From: Anoplolepis gracilipes
Taxonomy: Eukaryota > Arthropoda > Insecta > Hymenoptera > Formicidae
DNA: 64,000 nt
Direction of reading: 5' to 3'
Assembly (NCBI RefSeq): GCF_047496725.1
Contig: NC_132985.1
Location: 8,425,501 to 8,489,500, forward strand
The notes beneath the pieces were generated by a model. It made no database searches and was not told the origin of the DNA. It saw only the letters and a program-made list of their open reading frames with translations. Made by a program: the position numbers and the translations under genes. Every line of letters begins with the position of its first letter. The stretch's first letter is position 1. Below are positions 1-11,411 of the stretch, piece by piece.

Positions 1-453
1 ATAATACTAGATATGTTATTTCTTTTCATTGTGATATTATTGTAATAAAAAATTACGTTTTTTTGTTTGATTTATTTTAGTTTATGTTAATGACTTGTGG
101 CGCAATAACGAAGTCTTTTAAAGACGAATATGATGAAAATACTTTCATCTTAAATTATACTTAATTAGTATTTTGCTTTAATTTAATTATATTTTTAATT
201 TGTGCTGCAAGTTAAATTTTACAAGTTTATATCGCGTTACATGTTTAATATAATTAAAGTTTTATTTTATTTAACACACACATTTTGAGAAGCAAACAAA
301 ATAAAAATATAATAGAATCAAAGTTTTATATGTTATTATATATAAATATGAAGAGTTGCGGTACGAAATAAACGTATATGTGTTTGCATGTGTGCATGTA
401 TGAAGATTCAAGTTTTTAGATAATGCCTATATATATTTATATATAATTAGATG

Positions 454-539
<86 letters not shown>

Positions 540-640
540 TAATTTTATATATATATATATATATATAATATACAATATATGTATATATATATATATATAA
601 TTAGTTTGATTTTTGGGAGATTTGAATTAAGTTAATCTAT
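1..640. repeat. AT-rich intergenic DNA with long (TA)n microsatellite
   Basis: No gene is visible. About 456-600 is an interrupted TA-dinucleotide array with short AAT and ACAA breaks. The rest is AT-rich sequence with no open frame or recognisable repeat end. Confidence 0.8.
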
Positions 641-689
641 TTCTTAAGTAATTCCGTTTTCTTTGACCAGGTGTGCCATCATTATTTGA

Positions 690-2377
690 CAATTATTCAT
701 ACAAATATTGTTCTTCATCAAGAGCATTGTTATTTTCTTCTCTAATAAGTTCTTCAAGATCTCCTTTAGGCTCATGGAAGCCTTGCAGACACAAATTGTG
801 TAATACACAACTAAAATTGCACAAGGAATTTCATGTATGAGATCCATATGCAGATGTTTCAATCTCCTAAAACGACCTTTGAGAAGAGCAAATGCCTGCT
901 CTATTACTTGTCTAGTTCTTGAGTGAATTTTATTAAAATCTCTTTGAGCTTAAATACATAAATCTATATTAATGACTACATTAGGTGAAATACAATTGAC
1001 TATTCTTATTTATAAAGATTAATTGCATACTCGGGTCAAGGCACCAGTATCTTTATAAGGTATAATAAGCCATGTTCTTACTAGCTAACCTTTGTCTCCA
1101 ATAATGTATTCCCCATTGGAAAACAAATCACGTTCATTTCGTATTGCATCTCTATGTAATGGAGAATTACTCAATACTCGAGCATCATGCACTGCACCTG
1201 GATAACCGATAAAGCAGTCTGTGAACATTAAAGATGCATCACAAACTGCTTGCAATTGAATAGCATATTTTTTTTACTGGTGCGATATCATGCAGGATCT
1301 ATCTAAAATATTATTTGAATAAGCATTTATATTATTTAAACAAAGATTTTGTCATTTTAATTCCCTAATTCATTTTTTATGTATATTCTGAATATACAAG
1401 GTGCCGTAACGATCAATTAATATTTTAAGGGTGAATTCTCTGGCCAATTTGGAGACAATTTTTCCTCAGCGAAAATGTCGAGACATCAATAATTTTCGAA
1501 TTATAAACGATTGAAAAAAACGGATTTCTTGAAAACTAAACGTTGTGGAGTCAAAAGATTAACATAATTACATTTTTCAGTTAATTTTCTGACTTTTCTT
1601 GACATTTTCACTGAGAAAAAATCGTCTCCAAATTAGTCAAAGAATCCACCCTTAAAATATTAATTGATCGTTATGGGACACCCTGTATATTTTTCTACAT
1701 ATTTCTATATGTACTTTTGGGGCTTCAATTTCGATGTGACTGCCATCAATTGCACCAATTACGTCGGGGATTCCAGCTTTTGCTTTAAATTCTTCTTTGA
1801 TTCTATTTATATTGTCGTCTTTTGGCCAACAAATTACATCAGAAGCAATATCAGGTAAAGAATGGATCACACGTATAAAACAATGATGTAATGATGATTT
1901 GCCTATCCCAAATTGTACTTCTATCGACCTGTTTGCATGATTTCATATTAGAAAATGTATGTAATAAAATAGATTTATGTATTGAATAGTTTATTACTTG
2001 TATAAGTATTTATTACCTATATGAATCTGAAGTTGCTAATATCCATAGAGTTACCAAAATTTGTGTTCAAGGATTAATTGGTAATCTCCCTTCTGCTCCA
2101 ACTCTAACTAATAATGGAGCTATTCTATTTTCTAATTCATTAGCAGTTTCAGGAGTAATTCTAAAATGTGACCTGAACTGATGTATTGTATAGGCACAAT
2201 TCGATCGAGATAGCCTTCTAATCTAGGAGGAGCGACTTGCGATCCACGTAAACAACTTTTTTTATTAATTAGTAACAGCATCATCTGTTCATCATCTTCT
2301 GCATCTTCTTCTAATTAATTAATATAAGTACCTCGAACAAGGGATAATACTAAAGCGAGGATACTTCGTTGCGTCAT
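690..2377 (-). pseudogene. PIF/Harbinger transposase remnant (HARBI1-like, DDE_Tnp_4)
   Basis: Read on the minus strand, the region gives in order: a short N-terminal stretch from an ATG at about 2377; the first catalytic block (IGAIDGSH, ORF 1652-1870); a second block at about 1040-1270 that reads FTDCFIGYPG followed by VHDARV; and a C-terminal block (RQVIEQAFALLKGRFRRLK) near 860-930. These are the DD(E) landmarks of Harbinger transposases, which cut and paste DNA in the nucleus. The frame is broken by stops and frameshifts, and a 293-bp MITE (1395-1687) splits the catalytic domain between the first and second blocks. No terminal repeats or 3-bp target duplication could be assigned. Family is certain from the motifs; exon limits are approximate. 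Confidence 0.8.
1395..1687. mobile_element. MITE with TACA(A/G)GGTG-type ends inserted in the Harbinger gene
   Basis: The left end (tacaaggtgccgtaacgatc) and right end (gatcgttatgggacaccctg then ta) are inverted copies, and the inner arms around ATTTTAAGGGTG also pair. It interrupts the Harbinger coding frame, so it is younger than that element. The right half resembles sequence at 13.68-13.73 kb (AAAAGATTAACA followed by TTCAGTTAATTTT). Confidence 0.7.
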
Positions 2378-3073
2378 TTTATATTAGTTTAAATTTTGTC
2401 TTCGCTTTTATTTGTCTTGGATTAATAAGATACTAATAAGATCGAAAAAATTGATTATAAACAGATATATAAAGCTTTAAATTTAGCGACTTCAAATTTC
2501 TCTTTCCTATAGTGATTTTTTTCCTTCCAAAGCGTTCCAAAATTACTCTTGTTTTCCTTATGCGCTTCGGCTGCTTTACCTTCATTTACCTTCCGTTTCT
2601 TTTAAGAACGGTTTTGGAACGTAACCTAGAGAGAAGAAGTACTGTTGAACACGTCGTGAGACTCGATCGTCGTTGTTTCAAGATTGCAAATTATGAATAC
2701 TATTGACTCCGAGTTTTATACTTTGACTATATTTGCGTTTTAATAATTACATAATAATTGGTCTCGTTGCAACTCTAATTATTTACGCCGCAGAGGGCTT
2801 GAAAAATCAAGCCAAAACCATCAGTTAATCTAATGTTCTATTTCCTTTGTTTTATTCGTTATGCTCAACATTTAATTTGTATTTAAATAACTTTCGTCAC
2901 GACCGTTTTTTTATAATTTAATGCGCTTTCTTGGTTTGTAATTTATTGTACGCTCAATTGATATTTTTATTAAATTACTCAATTTTAATTTAAATTATAG
3001 ATATTCGGTTCGCCCTGTAATCGTACACTTACTATCTTTAAAAATAAGTATTAGCAAATTCAATTATTTAACA
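2378..3073. other. Intergenic, nothing recognised
   Basis: AT-rich sequence without a coding signal, repeat end or RNA gene that I can recognise. The short frame at 2512-2706 has no family resemblance. Confidence 0.6.
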
Positions 3074-4207
3074 TGTAACGGCCTCCCCTCTTTTAAGTTG
3101 AGGCTTTTGCCGGATAGTTCGCCGGGATCAGGGCTCGTAACTCAGGGAAAAGAGACACTGCGAGAGTTGTTTATATTATAATGTAGAGTCGTTTATTGTG
3201 TGCTTGTGTGTATATGTACAAAGATGTGTGTCTGTGTGAGTGTTGTGCATCGGCGTGTAGATGATATGAACGCTATATACAGTGTGATTGTGTGATAATA
3301 AAAGCTGCGGTGAATGTCGCTCGGCGGACCGCGTTGATGTCGGCGCGCGGATATGTACGACGGCGTGTGCTATTTTTAGCGGCGCGGCGCGTGGCGGTTT
3401 TTGTGATTGTTGGGTTTTTGTCACCCAGGCACCGCCGGGTTTTTGTTGTTCATTTTTATCGCGCGTGCCGGTTTTTGTTGTTACCAGGTTATTGCCTCGC
3501 GTGCCCGGAATCGATCAAGATTCGGCGGGCCGTTTGCGGGATAGAGGGAGTTCAGGAGGTCGAGTCGATTATCGGATGACGAGACTCTCGTCAGAGGCAG
3601 CTTACTCTCTACCCCTTGACCGTTGGTCCGATATTCTGGAAGATTCGGATTCTGGTAGGTGAGTCACCGAGAACTCTCGGCGGGAGGGGAGTACTCTCTT
3701 CTCCGGTGGACTCGCGTTGTGGTCGGGATAATCCTAGGCGATCGAGAACTCTCGATGGTGGCGGAGTACGCTCCACCGTGGTCGCTCAGGATGGAGATCG
3801 TGAATCTCGGATAGCGTGTTCTGGCGTTCGGAGATCTGGTCTCGAGCGTGGATGCTGTGCGGTTTTTATTTGGTTACGATTCCCCCTCTTCGAGCCAACC
3901 GGGTGATTTTATCGTGGGTGAGACTCGGCTCGGTCGGGCGTCGCCGTTCTCGGTCGCGGGAGTTCGGTTGTTTCGGCGGGCTCCGAGATCTCGTCTCGTG
4001 CTCTAGTGTTCTCGGGTTTGGTCGGTCGGTACCCGAACGGGACTTAGTCTCGAGCGTGCCGAGATTTACCCGTTGCAAATGCCGTTATGGTTAAGGTTTA
4101 AAAAGGGCGCACTGCGTCTCCGCTTGTGCCCGGCCGGTGTTCGCCGGGCAGCGGACTTTCGATGGACGGACGGTCGGGTATTTAGTAACGGAAGGTGCCT
4201 CGTTACA
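3074..4207. mobile_element. Solo LTR, 1,134 bp, GC-rich
   Basis: Begins TGTAACGG and ends CGTTACA, an inverted pair with the TG...CA boundary of LTRs. It is flanked by a 4-bp direct duplication AACA (3070-3073 and 4208-4211). Base composition changes abruptly from AT-rich flank to GC-rich interior at both ends. No gag or pol lies next to it, so it is probably left by LTR-LTR recombination. The open frames inside lie in several overlapping frames and look like composition effects, not genes. Confidence 0.75.
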
Positions 4208-4212
4208 AACAT

Positions 4213-4451
4213 ACATTGAATGCGTGGACAGGGGAGGGCTCCGCCCCTTCCCCTGCACCCCCACCCCAACTGAAAAACTAACCCAAACTAATCTTCGTCT
4301 GAGACATAGACATAACAATACTCGGTCTATACTTTTATGGTCTGAGACATGAAATAGATTTTGCTTTGTAAGATAGATTAGATTAGTTTTTTAATTGGGT
4401 GGGAGTGCAGGAGGAGCAGCGGAAGCCCTTCCCCGCCCACGCATTCAATGT
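4213..4451. mobile_element. Short palindromic MITE
   Basis: ACATTGAATGCGTGG at the left pairs with its complement CGCATTCAATGT at the right, and the C-rich block near 4245-4265 pairs with the G-rich block near 4400-4415. It abuts the target duplication of the solo LTR. No coding capacity. Confidence 0.6.
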
Positions 4452-4559
4452 TTTACATTTAAATAAATAGATCCATTAACAATACGCTTTATTAAATATA
4501 GATGATGTAAGAAAATTATATCTTATTTATGAAACTTTTTTTGATAATAACCTATTTAT

Positions 4560-5225
4560 AAACAATGACCGACGGCTGAAACCTTTTGGATGTTACTTAG
4601 AGTCATGACCTTGACAACATATGTCAAGGTCAAGGTCATAGGAGGTGGATCCCCTTTTCTTAAGGTTTACTAGTTTTTTTTATTTGTAAATCTGTTTTTA
4701 AATTTTCCACACTTTTTTTCTAACAAAAAGGTTCTCTTGTTTCATTTTGTCAAAACTAATCGTTTTTGAGAAATATACATTTCATCGATAGAAAGTAACT
4801 TTTATTCGGATAATAGAAAAAATTAAAAATTAGCTGAAATTGTAAAAAATTCTTCATATGACTTCCTCTCACTCTAATGTATTCCCATGTATGATAAATT
4901 AACGATTGCTGCTCTTGCATAGAGAGAACTATTCATTTTTACGAATAAGTAAAAAATGTATCTCTGGAATATTATGGCAATTCCAGTCATTATTTCGTTG
5001 TGCACGAGAATGCGTTACAGTAAAAGAAAATTATATGGAGCATTTTCTTGTAATTTTAGCTAATTTTTAATTTTTGTAATTTTGTAATTTTGTTCTATTA
5101 CGTAAATGAAAATTATTTTCTATCGATTAATCATGTTTTTCTCAAAGACGGTTAGTTTTGACGGAATGAAATAAAAGTAATTTTTTGTTAGAAAAAGATG
5201 TAGAGAATCTAAAAATAAAAAATAA
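4560..5225. repeat. Foldback element with TCAAGGTCA palindrome
   Basis: At about 4605-4635 a perfect hairpin is formed by GACCTTGAC and GTCAAGGTC. From about 4676 to 5222 diverged sequences run as inverted copies, for example the stretch around CTATCGAT and AAACTAA near 4760-4790 against 5125-5165. A related piece in opposite orientation occurs at 13.76-13.86 kb. No protein is encoded. Confidence 0.5.
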
Positions 5226-5460
5226 ATATATTTAAAAATAAAAGAACTTATCAACTTCAAAGTTTTGTAATTTAGAAGGCTTATAGGTGGTTCGTTCCTG
5301 GCTCTTCGACATGGTGTTAAAACATCTATCACGCTATATAGATAAAAATGCTTTTCAAATTTTAATTTTAAAGACAAATTTCTCGATAAAGATGCGTTGT
5401 TTGTGATATTGTAAGAAAAAACAATATGTATATACAGATACGTATAAATATATATGTATG

Positions 5461-5773
5461 TACAGGGTGTCCGGTAATAATCACCCGACCTTTGATGGTA
5501 GATAGAGCAAGTCAACTTAAACGCAGCCATTGCCAGTCGTAGACCGCTCCTCCTATAATTCACTGCGCGCTTGGTAACCACGAAACAGTAGGATATGTTA
5601 GGTAGGATGCCTTCTCGCCGCGCGCTTGTACTCGCCTGGATCTGTCAATCTTTGTTAATTAAATTCTCGGTAATTATTACAAAGATTGCAAAATGATAGA
5701 GGACTTTTCTATTCGGTTTGACCTGCTCTATCTGCTTATGAAAAGTTAGGCGATTATTACCGGACACCCTGTA
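5461..5773. mobile_element. MITE, TACAGGGTGTCCGG ends
   Basis: TACAGGGTGTCCGGTAATAA at the left is matched by its inverted copy at the right (TTATTACCGGACACCCTGTA), flanked by TA. Size is 313 bp with no coding capacity. Confidence 0.8.
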
Positions 5774-5777
5774 TATA

Positions 5778-6785
5778 TACAGGGTGACCCATTTTAACTT
5801 AGCCACTGTAATATTTCAGCAGGAAAGTATTTTCTGAGAAAATGTTTCGAACAAAAGTTTTAGGATTTCGAGGGGGCCATAAGATGATACCATTGGTTTG
5901 ACCTTGAATTTTCATTTGAAGGTCATGTGAAGGTCACGTCGATTTTTTTAAATGGAACAACCTATATATTGTTACATATTCTTGTAGTTTATCTCGAGAG
6001 CTTTTCAAAACACTATAATCAAATTGTTGTGCCGCGGAGCGGCACTGGGTTCGGAATCCGCGAAGGGTGGTAGGACTCAGGGCGTAAGATGGCGTATTTT
6101 GAATTGATTTTGCCTTTGTGTAGCAGGTTTAACAGAATATATTTCTTTTACCAAATTTTCGATAGTACAATGATTGCATATGTCCTACGACAACGTTAGC
6201 GGTTCTTTCCTTGATTGGCTGCGGCGTTAAGTAACACTTTGCTTCTCTGATTGCCTGTTACAGAACTTGTTATTCTCGCTGCGACTTCACGACTGCTTGT
6301 TGCAATTATGATTATTCTTGATTCACTTTACGATTGCCCGCCCGCCTAAGCGCGGGTGGGTTTTTTATATGCACAAAATAACGAGACGAATCAATTGGTG
6401 TAATTAAAACACATAGTCATCTTTAAGAAAAAATTTGAATTTACAACTAGCAGTTACACATTTTTACTTTAACATAAGTATGTGTTTTAATTACGCCAAT
6501 TTATTAAAACACATAATTATGTTAAAGTAAAAATGTGCAAACTGCTAGTTGCAAATTCAGATTTTTTCTTATGGATAACTATATGTTTTCTTTATTCTGT
6601 GCATAAAAGTATTAAAATAAGATAATCGAAAAATGAATATTTTACGAGATATCTTGTATTTTATGTCAAAATACTGCAACTTTGAAGCCTTATAACTCGA
6701 AAAGTATTTATTGAAAAAATATTTTATTATAGTGTTTTGGAAAGCTTTTGAGGTAAGCTACAAGAATATGTAATGAAAAATAGAA
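5778..6785. mobile_element. Composite foldback element related to the one at 14.6-15.2 kb
   Basis: Starts TACAGGGTGACCC only 4 bp after the preceding MITE. The first 230 bp and the block 6360-6780 match the element at 14600-15226, including the inner hairpin built on CTAGCAGTT and TGTTTTAATTAC. Between them, roughly 6020-6350, is unrelated GC-richer sequence (GCCGCGGAGCGGC and onward) absent from the other copy, presumably a later insertion. No protein is encoded. Confidence 0.6.
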
Positions 6786-6796
6786 GGAAGCGTCCA

Positions 6797-7490
6797 GAAG
6801 AAAACAGGATGTGATGGAGGAAAACGGACTTCAGATTCGAATTCAGTGATCAAAAATCCTTGTCGGAGACCCACTTTGGTTAAATTAAATTTTCGATCAT
6901 TTTTTGTGGAGCTGTTATCTTGCAAATTGACGATTTTATTGAAAAATGTTTCAAATAAAAGTTGCATGGTTTGAAGGGGAATACATGATGGAAATGTGGA
7001 CTTGACCCTGAGTGACGTTGTCAAAATCAGGTCAAAGTCATTGATGTTTTTTTTTTAATGAAAACTTCTTTTTTGAGTGAGTATAAAATGGCCACGTTCG
7101 GATTGGACACCACCAATTATATCGACCGATGCTTAAGGTCACCAACGATTAACCAATCAGAGAGTCTTATTTTGAATTGGCCAATCAGATACGTGGCCAT
7201 TTTATACTCACTCAAAAAAGAAGTTTTCATTAAAAAAAAAAACATCAATGACTTTGACCTGATTTTGACAAGGTCACTCAGAGTCAAGTCCACATTTCCA
7301 TCATGTGTCCCCCTTCAAACCATGCAACTTTTGTCTGAAACATTTTTCAATAAAATCAATTTGCAAGATAACACAGCTCCACAAAAAATGATCAAAAATT
7401 TAGTTTAACCAGAGTGAGTCTCCTACAAGGATTTTTGATCACTGAATTCGAATCTGAAGTCCGTTTTTCTCCATCACATCCTGTTTTCTT
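6797..7490. mobile_element. Foldback element, about 695 bp with 340-bp arms
   Basis: AGAAAACAGGATGTGATGGA at the left is the inverted copy of the right end near 7490. The pairing continues through TGAGTGAGTATAAAATGGCC (about 7074) against GGCCATTTTATACTCACTCA (about 7194). Symmetry centre is near 7143. The frames 6758-7024 and 7058-7408 are mirror translations of the arms and not genes. Confidence 0.8.
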
Positions 7491-7775
7491 GTGAAATGGT
7501 TATATGGTTTAAATATATTATATATGTATGGTTCATTCTTTGTCAAAACGGCCATGTCAAACCCCCTGCGCAATCACTTTTACGACCTGTGCGCGGCGTG
7601 TTTTTGTATTTAAGCTCACAAACATTGTCTATAGCTACATCAAGACGTGAGCTGGCTTTTTCATGCTGTATTTCCCGATTGTCCCTGATATTTTCTTTTT
7701 CGAACTAATAAGGCATACCGAAAGCGCGAATTGTATCCTTTTTATTAAATTGAATATTTTACTTATTCTTAGAAA

Positions 7776-7827
<52 letters not shown>

Positions 7828-7858
7828 TATTAACACGATAGAATATTTCTTTCAGTTA
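7491..7858. repeat. Intergenic with (GA)n microsatellite
   Basis: No gene seen. 7771-7830 is an imperfect GA/AGAGAAAG array. Confidence 0.7.
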
Positions 7859-7859
7859 A

Positions 7860-8905
7860 TAAGGCGTAAGGAAAAAATGCGACGCGAGAACAATGACCGC
7901 GCGAACAGCTAACGCAGCGAACTACGCGCGCGACCGAGGCCATATACGAGTGCGCAACCCAGAAAGCGTTCCCAGTATGACGAAATTCGTACAAAAGTGC
8001 AAGCAAGGAATTCGACTTTGGGCTTCCTCGCTTAATTGCACCAGAACACCCCAAAAATTTGGCAACCTGATCACATTTGGTCATGTTGCCAGGCGATCCT
8101 CGCCCGAGCAATTGTCATTTGGGCGTAATAAAAACAACCCCCGCGATTATATGGCAGGCAGTCGTAAATCAGAATTTTGAATAAGCATAACTGCAACGGA
8201 CAGTTGTAATTAACTTATCCGAGCAGTCGTTTACCAAATTATTCTAATCAGACAACCGCCAATACCTAATTAGGAAGTCGCGAGAGATAAGCGAGTGACG
8301 CTCTTAGATAGTCTGCGGCAGTGTAACGTAAAATTCTATTTTATTCTTGAAATCATCTGTGAACAACGTGGAAATAAGTTTATTAAAGTTATAAGTGAAA
8401 ATAAAGTTAGCCGTGAATATAATAACGTGTCTTTTAATCCTGGACGAGACCGTCCCCTTGGTTCCCATCGGCTCCGAATCCCTGAACCCTGTGTCTCTGG
8501 AGTGAGGCACAACATTTTGGTGGCAGCAGTGGGATTATGACACAGCGAAAAAGATCGTGGACCTTGTCTTCTGAGAAAGTCCTGCAACGAAGTAATAGCC
8601 GCATAAATAGCCAGGCACATCAGTATAACTAACGAAAGCTGACGGACAAGAGTAAGCAAAAGAGATAACGTGCAAATCACACAACTACGAGCACCCAAGC
8701 ACCTACGGAGATAACGATCGCTGAAATCGGAGCTAGGACGCACACAGCACGACCTACGACAACTAACATGGACAACACACCGCTGCCGGATCGCAACAGC
8801 CCGCCTAATCAGCCGACGAGCGAAGGACGCAAAGTCAACGAAACTGAGCGAGACAGCGAGCGAATATGCGAGTGATTCTATTACTGTAAGTCCGAAACAA
8901 TTTAA
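7860..8905 (+). mobile_element. LTR-retrotransposon remnant: LTR end, primer-site-like block and leader
   Basis: The sequence GAGGCACAACA followed by TTGGTGGCAGCAGTGGGAT at about 8500-8533 has the layout of an LTR 3' end followed by a minus-strand primer site and leader. Upstream to about 7860 is mixed-composition LTR-like DNA whose left boundary I cannot fix. Downstream is an A/C-rich leader and a short ATG frame (8768-8875). No pol domains remain. A second GAGGCACAAC block followed by GGCAGCA occurs near 10.17 kb, suggesting the internal region was lost or rearranged. Confidence 0.45.
8768..8875 (+). pseudogene. Short gag-leader-like frame, 35 aa
   Basis: An ATG frame beginning MDNTPLPDRN and ending at a TGA, placed a few hundred bases after the primer-site-like block, where a gag gene would start. 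It is rich in N, P, E and R. No gag domain can be recognised in 35 residues, so this may be chance. Confidence 0.25.
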
Positions 8906-9149
8906 TATTAAATAAAATTTGCGTGAATGTCGGAAGAAAGCAACGTTCTAAGACCGATATCAAATAAGTCGTGGTTACTGAGCGAGCAAGGAAATCAAAC
9001 TATTAGATATAGCGCATTAGTGCCACGAGACTAGCTACAGAGGCACTTCAAGACATACATGATAGCGACCGAAAAAATCTCGTAACACAATACTCGAGCG
9101 ATAGTGAGACCGAGTTACCAAAGAACATTGTAGATAAACGCGAATTTAT

Positions 9150-9289
9150 ATTTACAAGCTTTGAGGTGAGGTTACTTGCCGATAATACGACGGGAGTGTC
9201 TCGTTTGGCCACGTTAATATTAACCATGGTGCGATTAACCACCGTCCCGATTGACCACGTCACTATTGGCCACGTCAATATTTATAATA
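9150..9289. repeat. Degenerate minisatellite, left part (inverted orientation)
   Basis: Units of about 14-16 bp such as GACCACGTCACTATTGGCC and CGTCAATATTAACC. They are the reverse complement of the units at 9.9-10.1 kb. The MITE at 9290-9693 lies between the two parts. Confidence 0.6.
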
Positions 9290-9693
9290 TACAGGGTGTT
9301 CGGCAACAGGTAGGACAAAATTTAAGGAATGATTCTACACAATAAAATAAGACAAAAATCAAGAATAACAAAATTGCAATAGAGGCTTCGTTTTTTAGTT
9401 ATAAATATTTAAAAGTTCGTGTAAAAGGTATTTAAAGCTCGGTAATTCGCTGCATATTTTTGCAGCGAATTACCGAGTCACAGAGTATTTTGAAAGCGAT
9501 TCAGTCGATGCAGTCTACGCACGCCAAAAATTTTGCGGTTTACCATGCTTTGGGTATCTTTTACGCAAATTTTCAAATATTTATAACTAAAAGACAAAGC
9601 CTCTATCAATTTTGTTATTCTTGATTTTTGTCTTATTTTATCATGTAGAATCACTCCTTAAATTTTATCCCACCTGTTGCTGAACACCTTGTA
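9290..9693. mobile_element. MITE, TACAGGGTGTTCGG ends, with central hairpin
   Basis: TACAGGGTGTTCGGCAACAG is matched at the right by CTGTTGCTGAACACCTTGTA, one mismatch per arm or so. The centre has a strong hairpin of CGGTAATTCGCTGCA and TGCAGCGAATTACCG (9450-9478). Size 404 bp, non-coding. Confidence 0.8.
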
Positions 9694-9899
9694 CATAATA
9701 TATTTATAATATATATTAATATAATATATATTTATAATATATATAAATTATACTAATTTTAATTAATTTAGATTAAAGATTAATTAGTATATTTATAGAC
9801 CTCATTATGCGTTCGAAACACGAGGCGATATAGGTTGAACCTTGCTTCCCGCAAAAATCACAAACCCATATGGAACCGTATATAATAATTGCACATTCG

Positions 9900-10105
9900 A
9901 AACTACAACGATCAATTGCAACGTGATTAATATTAACGCGGTCAATATTAACGTGGCCAATATTAACGTGGTCAATCGGGACCGTGGTCAATCGGGACCG
10001 TGGTCAATCGAGACGATGGTCAATCGGCACTGTGGTCAATCGCAACGTAGTTAATATCAACGTAATCAATTGGGACCGTGGTCAATATTAACGTGGCTAA
10101 ACGGC
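9900..10105. repeat. Degenerate minisatellite, right part
   Basis: About a dozen units of 14-16 bp, GTGGTCAATCGGGACC and GTGGTCAATATTAAC variants, tandemly arranged. The frame 9842-10054 is only the translation of the array. Confidence 0.75.
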
Positions 10106-10106
10106 T

Positions 10107-10475
10107 CCCACATACGGAGTGGCCATTCCCTTGGCCGGTCGCTCTCCTTTGCATTTGTCGTTGACCTGTGGAGGCACAACGTTAATATGGCAGCAACTGT
10201 TCCAAAATGAAAAACCTGTAAAGTGACAATAATAATAATAGTTAATCATCTAACGCACTCCATCCACTCTTAGTCGGCCTTTGCTCTTTCTCAGCTTCTT
10301 CCTCCGGATAAAATCCCGCCAATGGTCGCGATACGAAACCGCTAAAACGCTCGCAAGATTACATAAATTTCGTTCGATATATACTAAACGGAGCATTGTT
10401 TCTCTCAGACAGAGAGGACGCAGGCTTTAAAATACTGTCCGTAGCTGGGCTATTTGGCTCTTGTGGCAGACGAAA
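10107..10475 (+). mobile_element. LTR fragment related to the solo LTR at 43.2-45.1 kb
   Basis: GTGGCCATTCCCTTGGCCG (about 10119) and GGACGCAGGCT (about 10430) correspond in order and spacing to matching blocks near 44754 and 45050 in the 43158-45124 LTR. The A-run after CAGACG also corresponds. Only the 3' part is present. Confidence 0.55.
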
Positions 10476-10660
10476 AAAATGTTAGATATTGATACAAGAA
10501 AAATCTCACGTAATAATGTTATTTATGTAGTTTGTCTGATAGTACATACATCTTTTCCAACATTTGTCAATCACAAAAATAAAAAAATTTATTTGCAAGA
10601 GAGATAGAATACTCCATACTTATAGTATCCTTCATAAACAGTCCTCTTTACTATCTTGCT

Positions 10661-11173
10661 TTGTTTTTGCAAAAAATCATGAGCAAAAGTTTTCCTAGAG
10701 CCTTCAATCACATTAACAATAGCTTTGATCTAGTTAATAATTTATCGAACATTTACATTGCTGATGACATAAAATTTATCTCTCTAGATGTGATCGCCTT
10801 ATTCACAAACATTCCAACAGATCTTGCTTTAGATAGTGTTTCTAATAGATGGACTCTTTTACAGGATAATTGCGATTTGACTGAGACCGAATTTCTGAAC
10901 GGAGTTAAATTGATCCTATATTCAACTTTTTTCACGTTTAACAATATTATTAAACGTCAGATATTTGGTACGCCGATGGGTTCTTCCTTATCTCCTATTA
11001 TAGCGGACATCGTATTACAAGACCTAGAAGAGAAAGCGCTGTACACGTTACGGTTCACTCTGTCTATTTATGTCAGATATGTTGACGACATTTTAATGGC
11101 GGTTCCCTCTGAATTTGTTGACTCAACTCTTTCTAATTTCAATTCATTTCATGATAGATTGCAATTACTTTAG
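10661..11173 (+). pseudogene. Penelope-like reverse transcriptase core
   Basis: The 170-residue open frame has SLDVIALFTNIP (res. 41-52, motif A), GTPMGSSLSP (103-112, motif B) and RYVDDILMAVP (139-149, the YVDD catalytic motif C). This combination is diagnostic of Penelope-like RTs. The frame ends early; the next RT block (beginning near 11170 with ELEHDRTINFLDVTL) is in another frame, so the gene is broken by a frameshift. The true N-terminus is missing: the first residues already correspond to the finger region. Confidence 0.88.
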
Positions 11174-11411
11174 AGTTAGAACATGACAGAACAATTAATT
11201 TTTTAGACGTAACACTTATAGTTGATAATAACTTTTTAATTTTTGACTGGTTTCATAAAGCAACATTTTCGGGCAGATATCTTAATTTTAATTCACAATA
11301 CCCTCACTGTCAAAAGAAGCGTACGATCATTGGACTCGTAGACAGAGCTTTCTCATTATCACATCCAAAATTCCACACAAAAAACTTCGATCTCATTGTC
11401 AGAATCCTCTT

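Noticed and set aside
3288..4352. Several overlapping frames at 3.3-4.3 kb
   Set aside because: They lie in the GC-rich solo LTR, in many frames on both strands, with no domain.
7893..8743. Overlapping frames at 7.8-8.7 kb as host genes
   Set aside because: They overlap on both strands in LTR-like DNA and have no recognisable domain.
10753..10944. Minus-strand frame within the Penelope RT
   Set aside because: Shadow of the RT frame.
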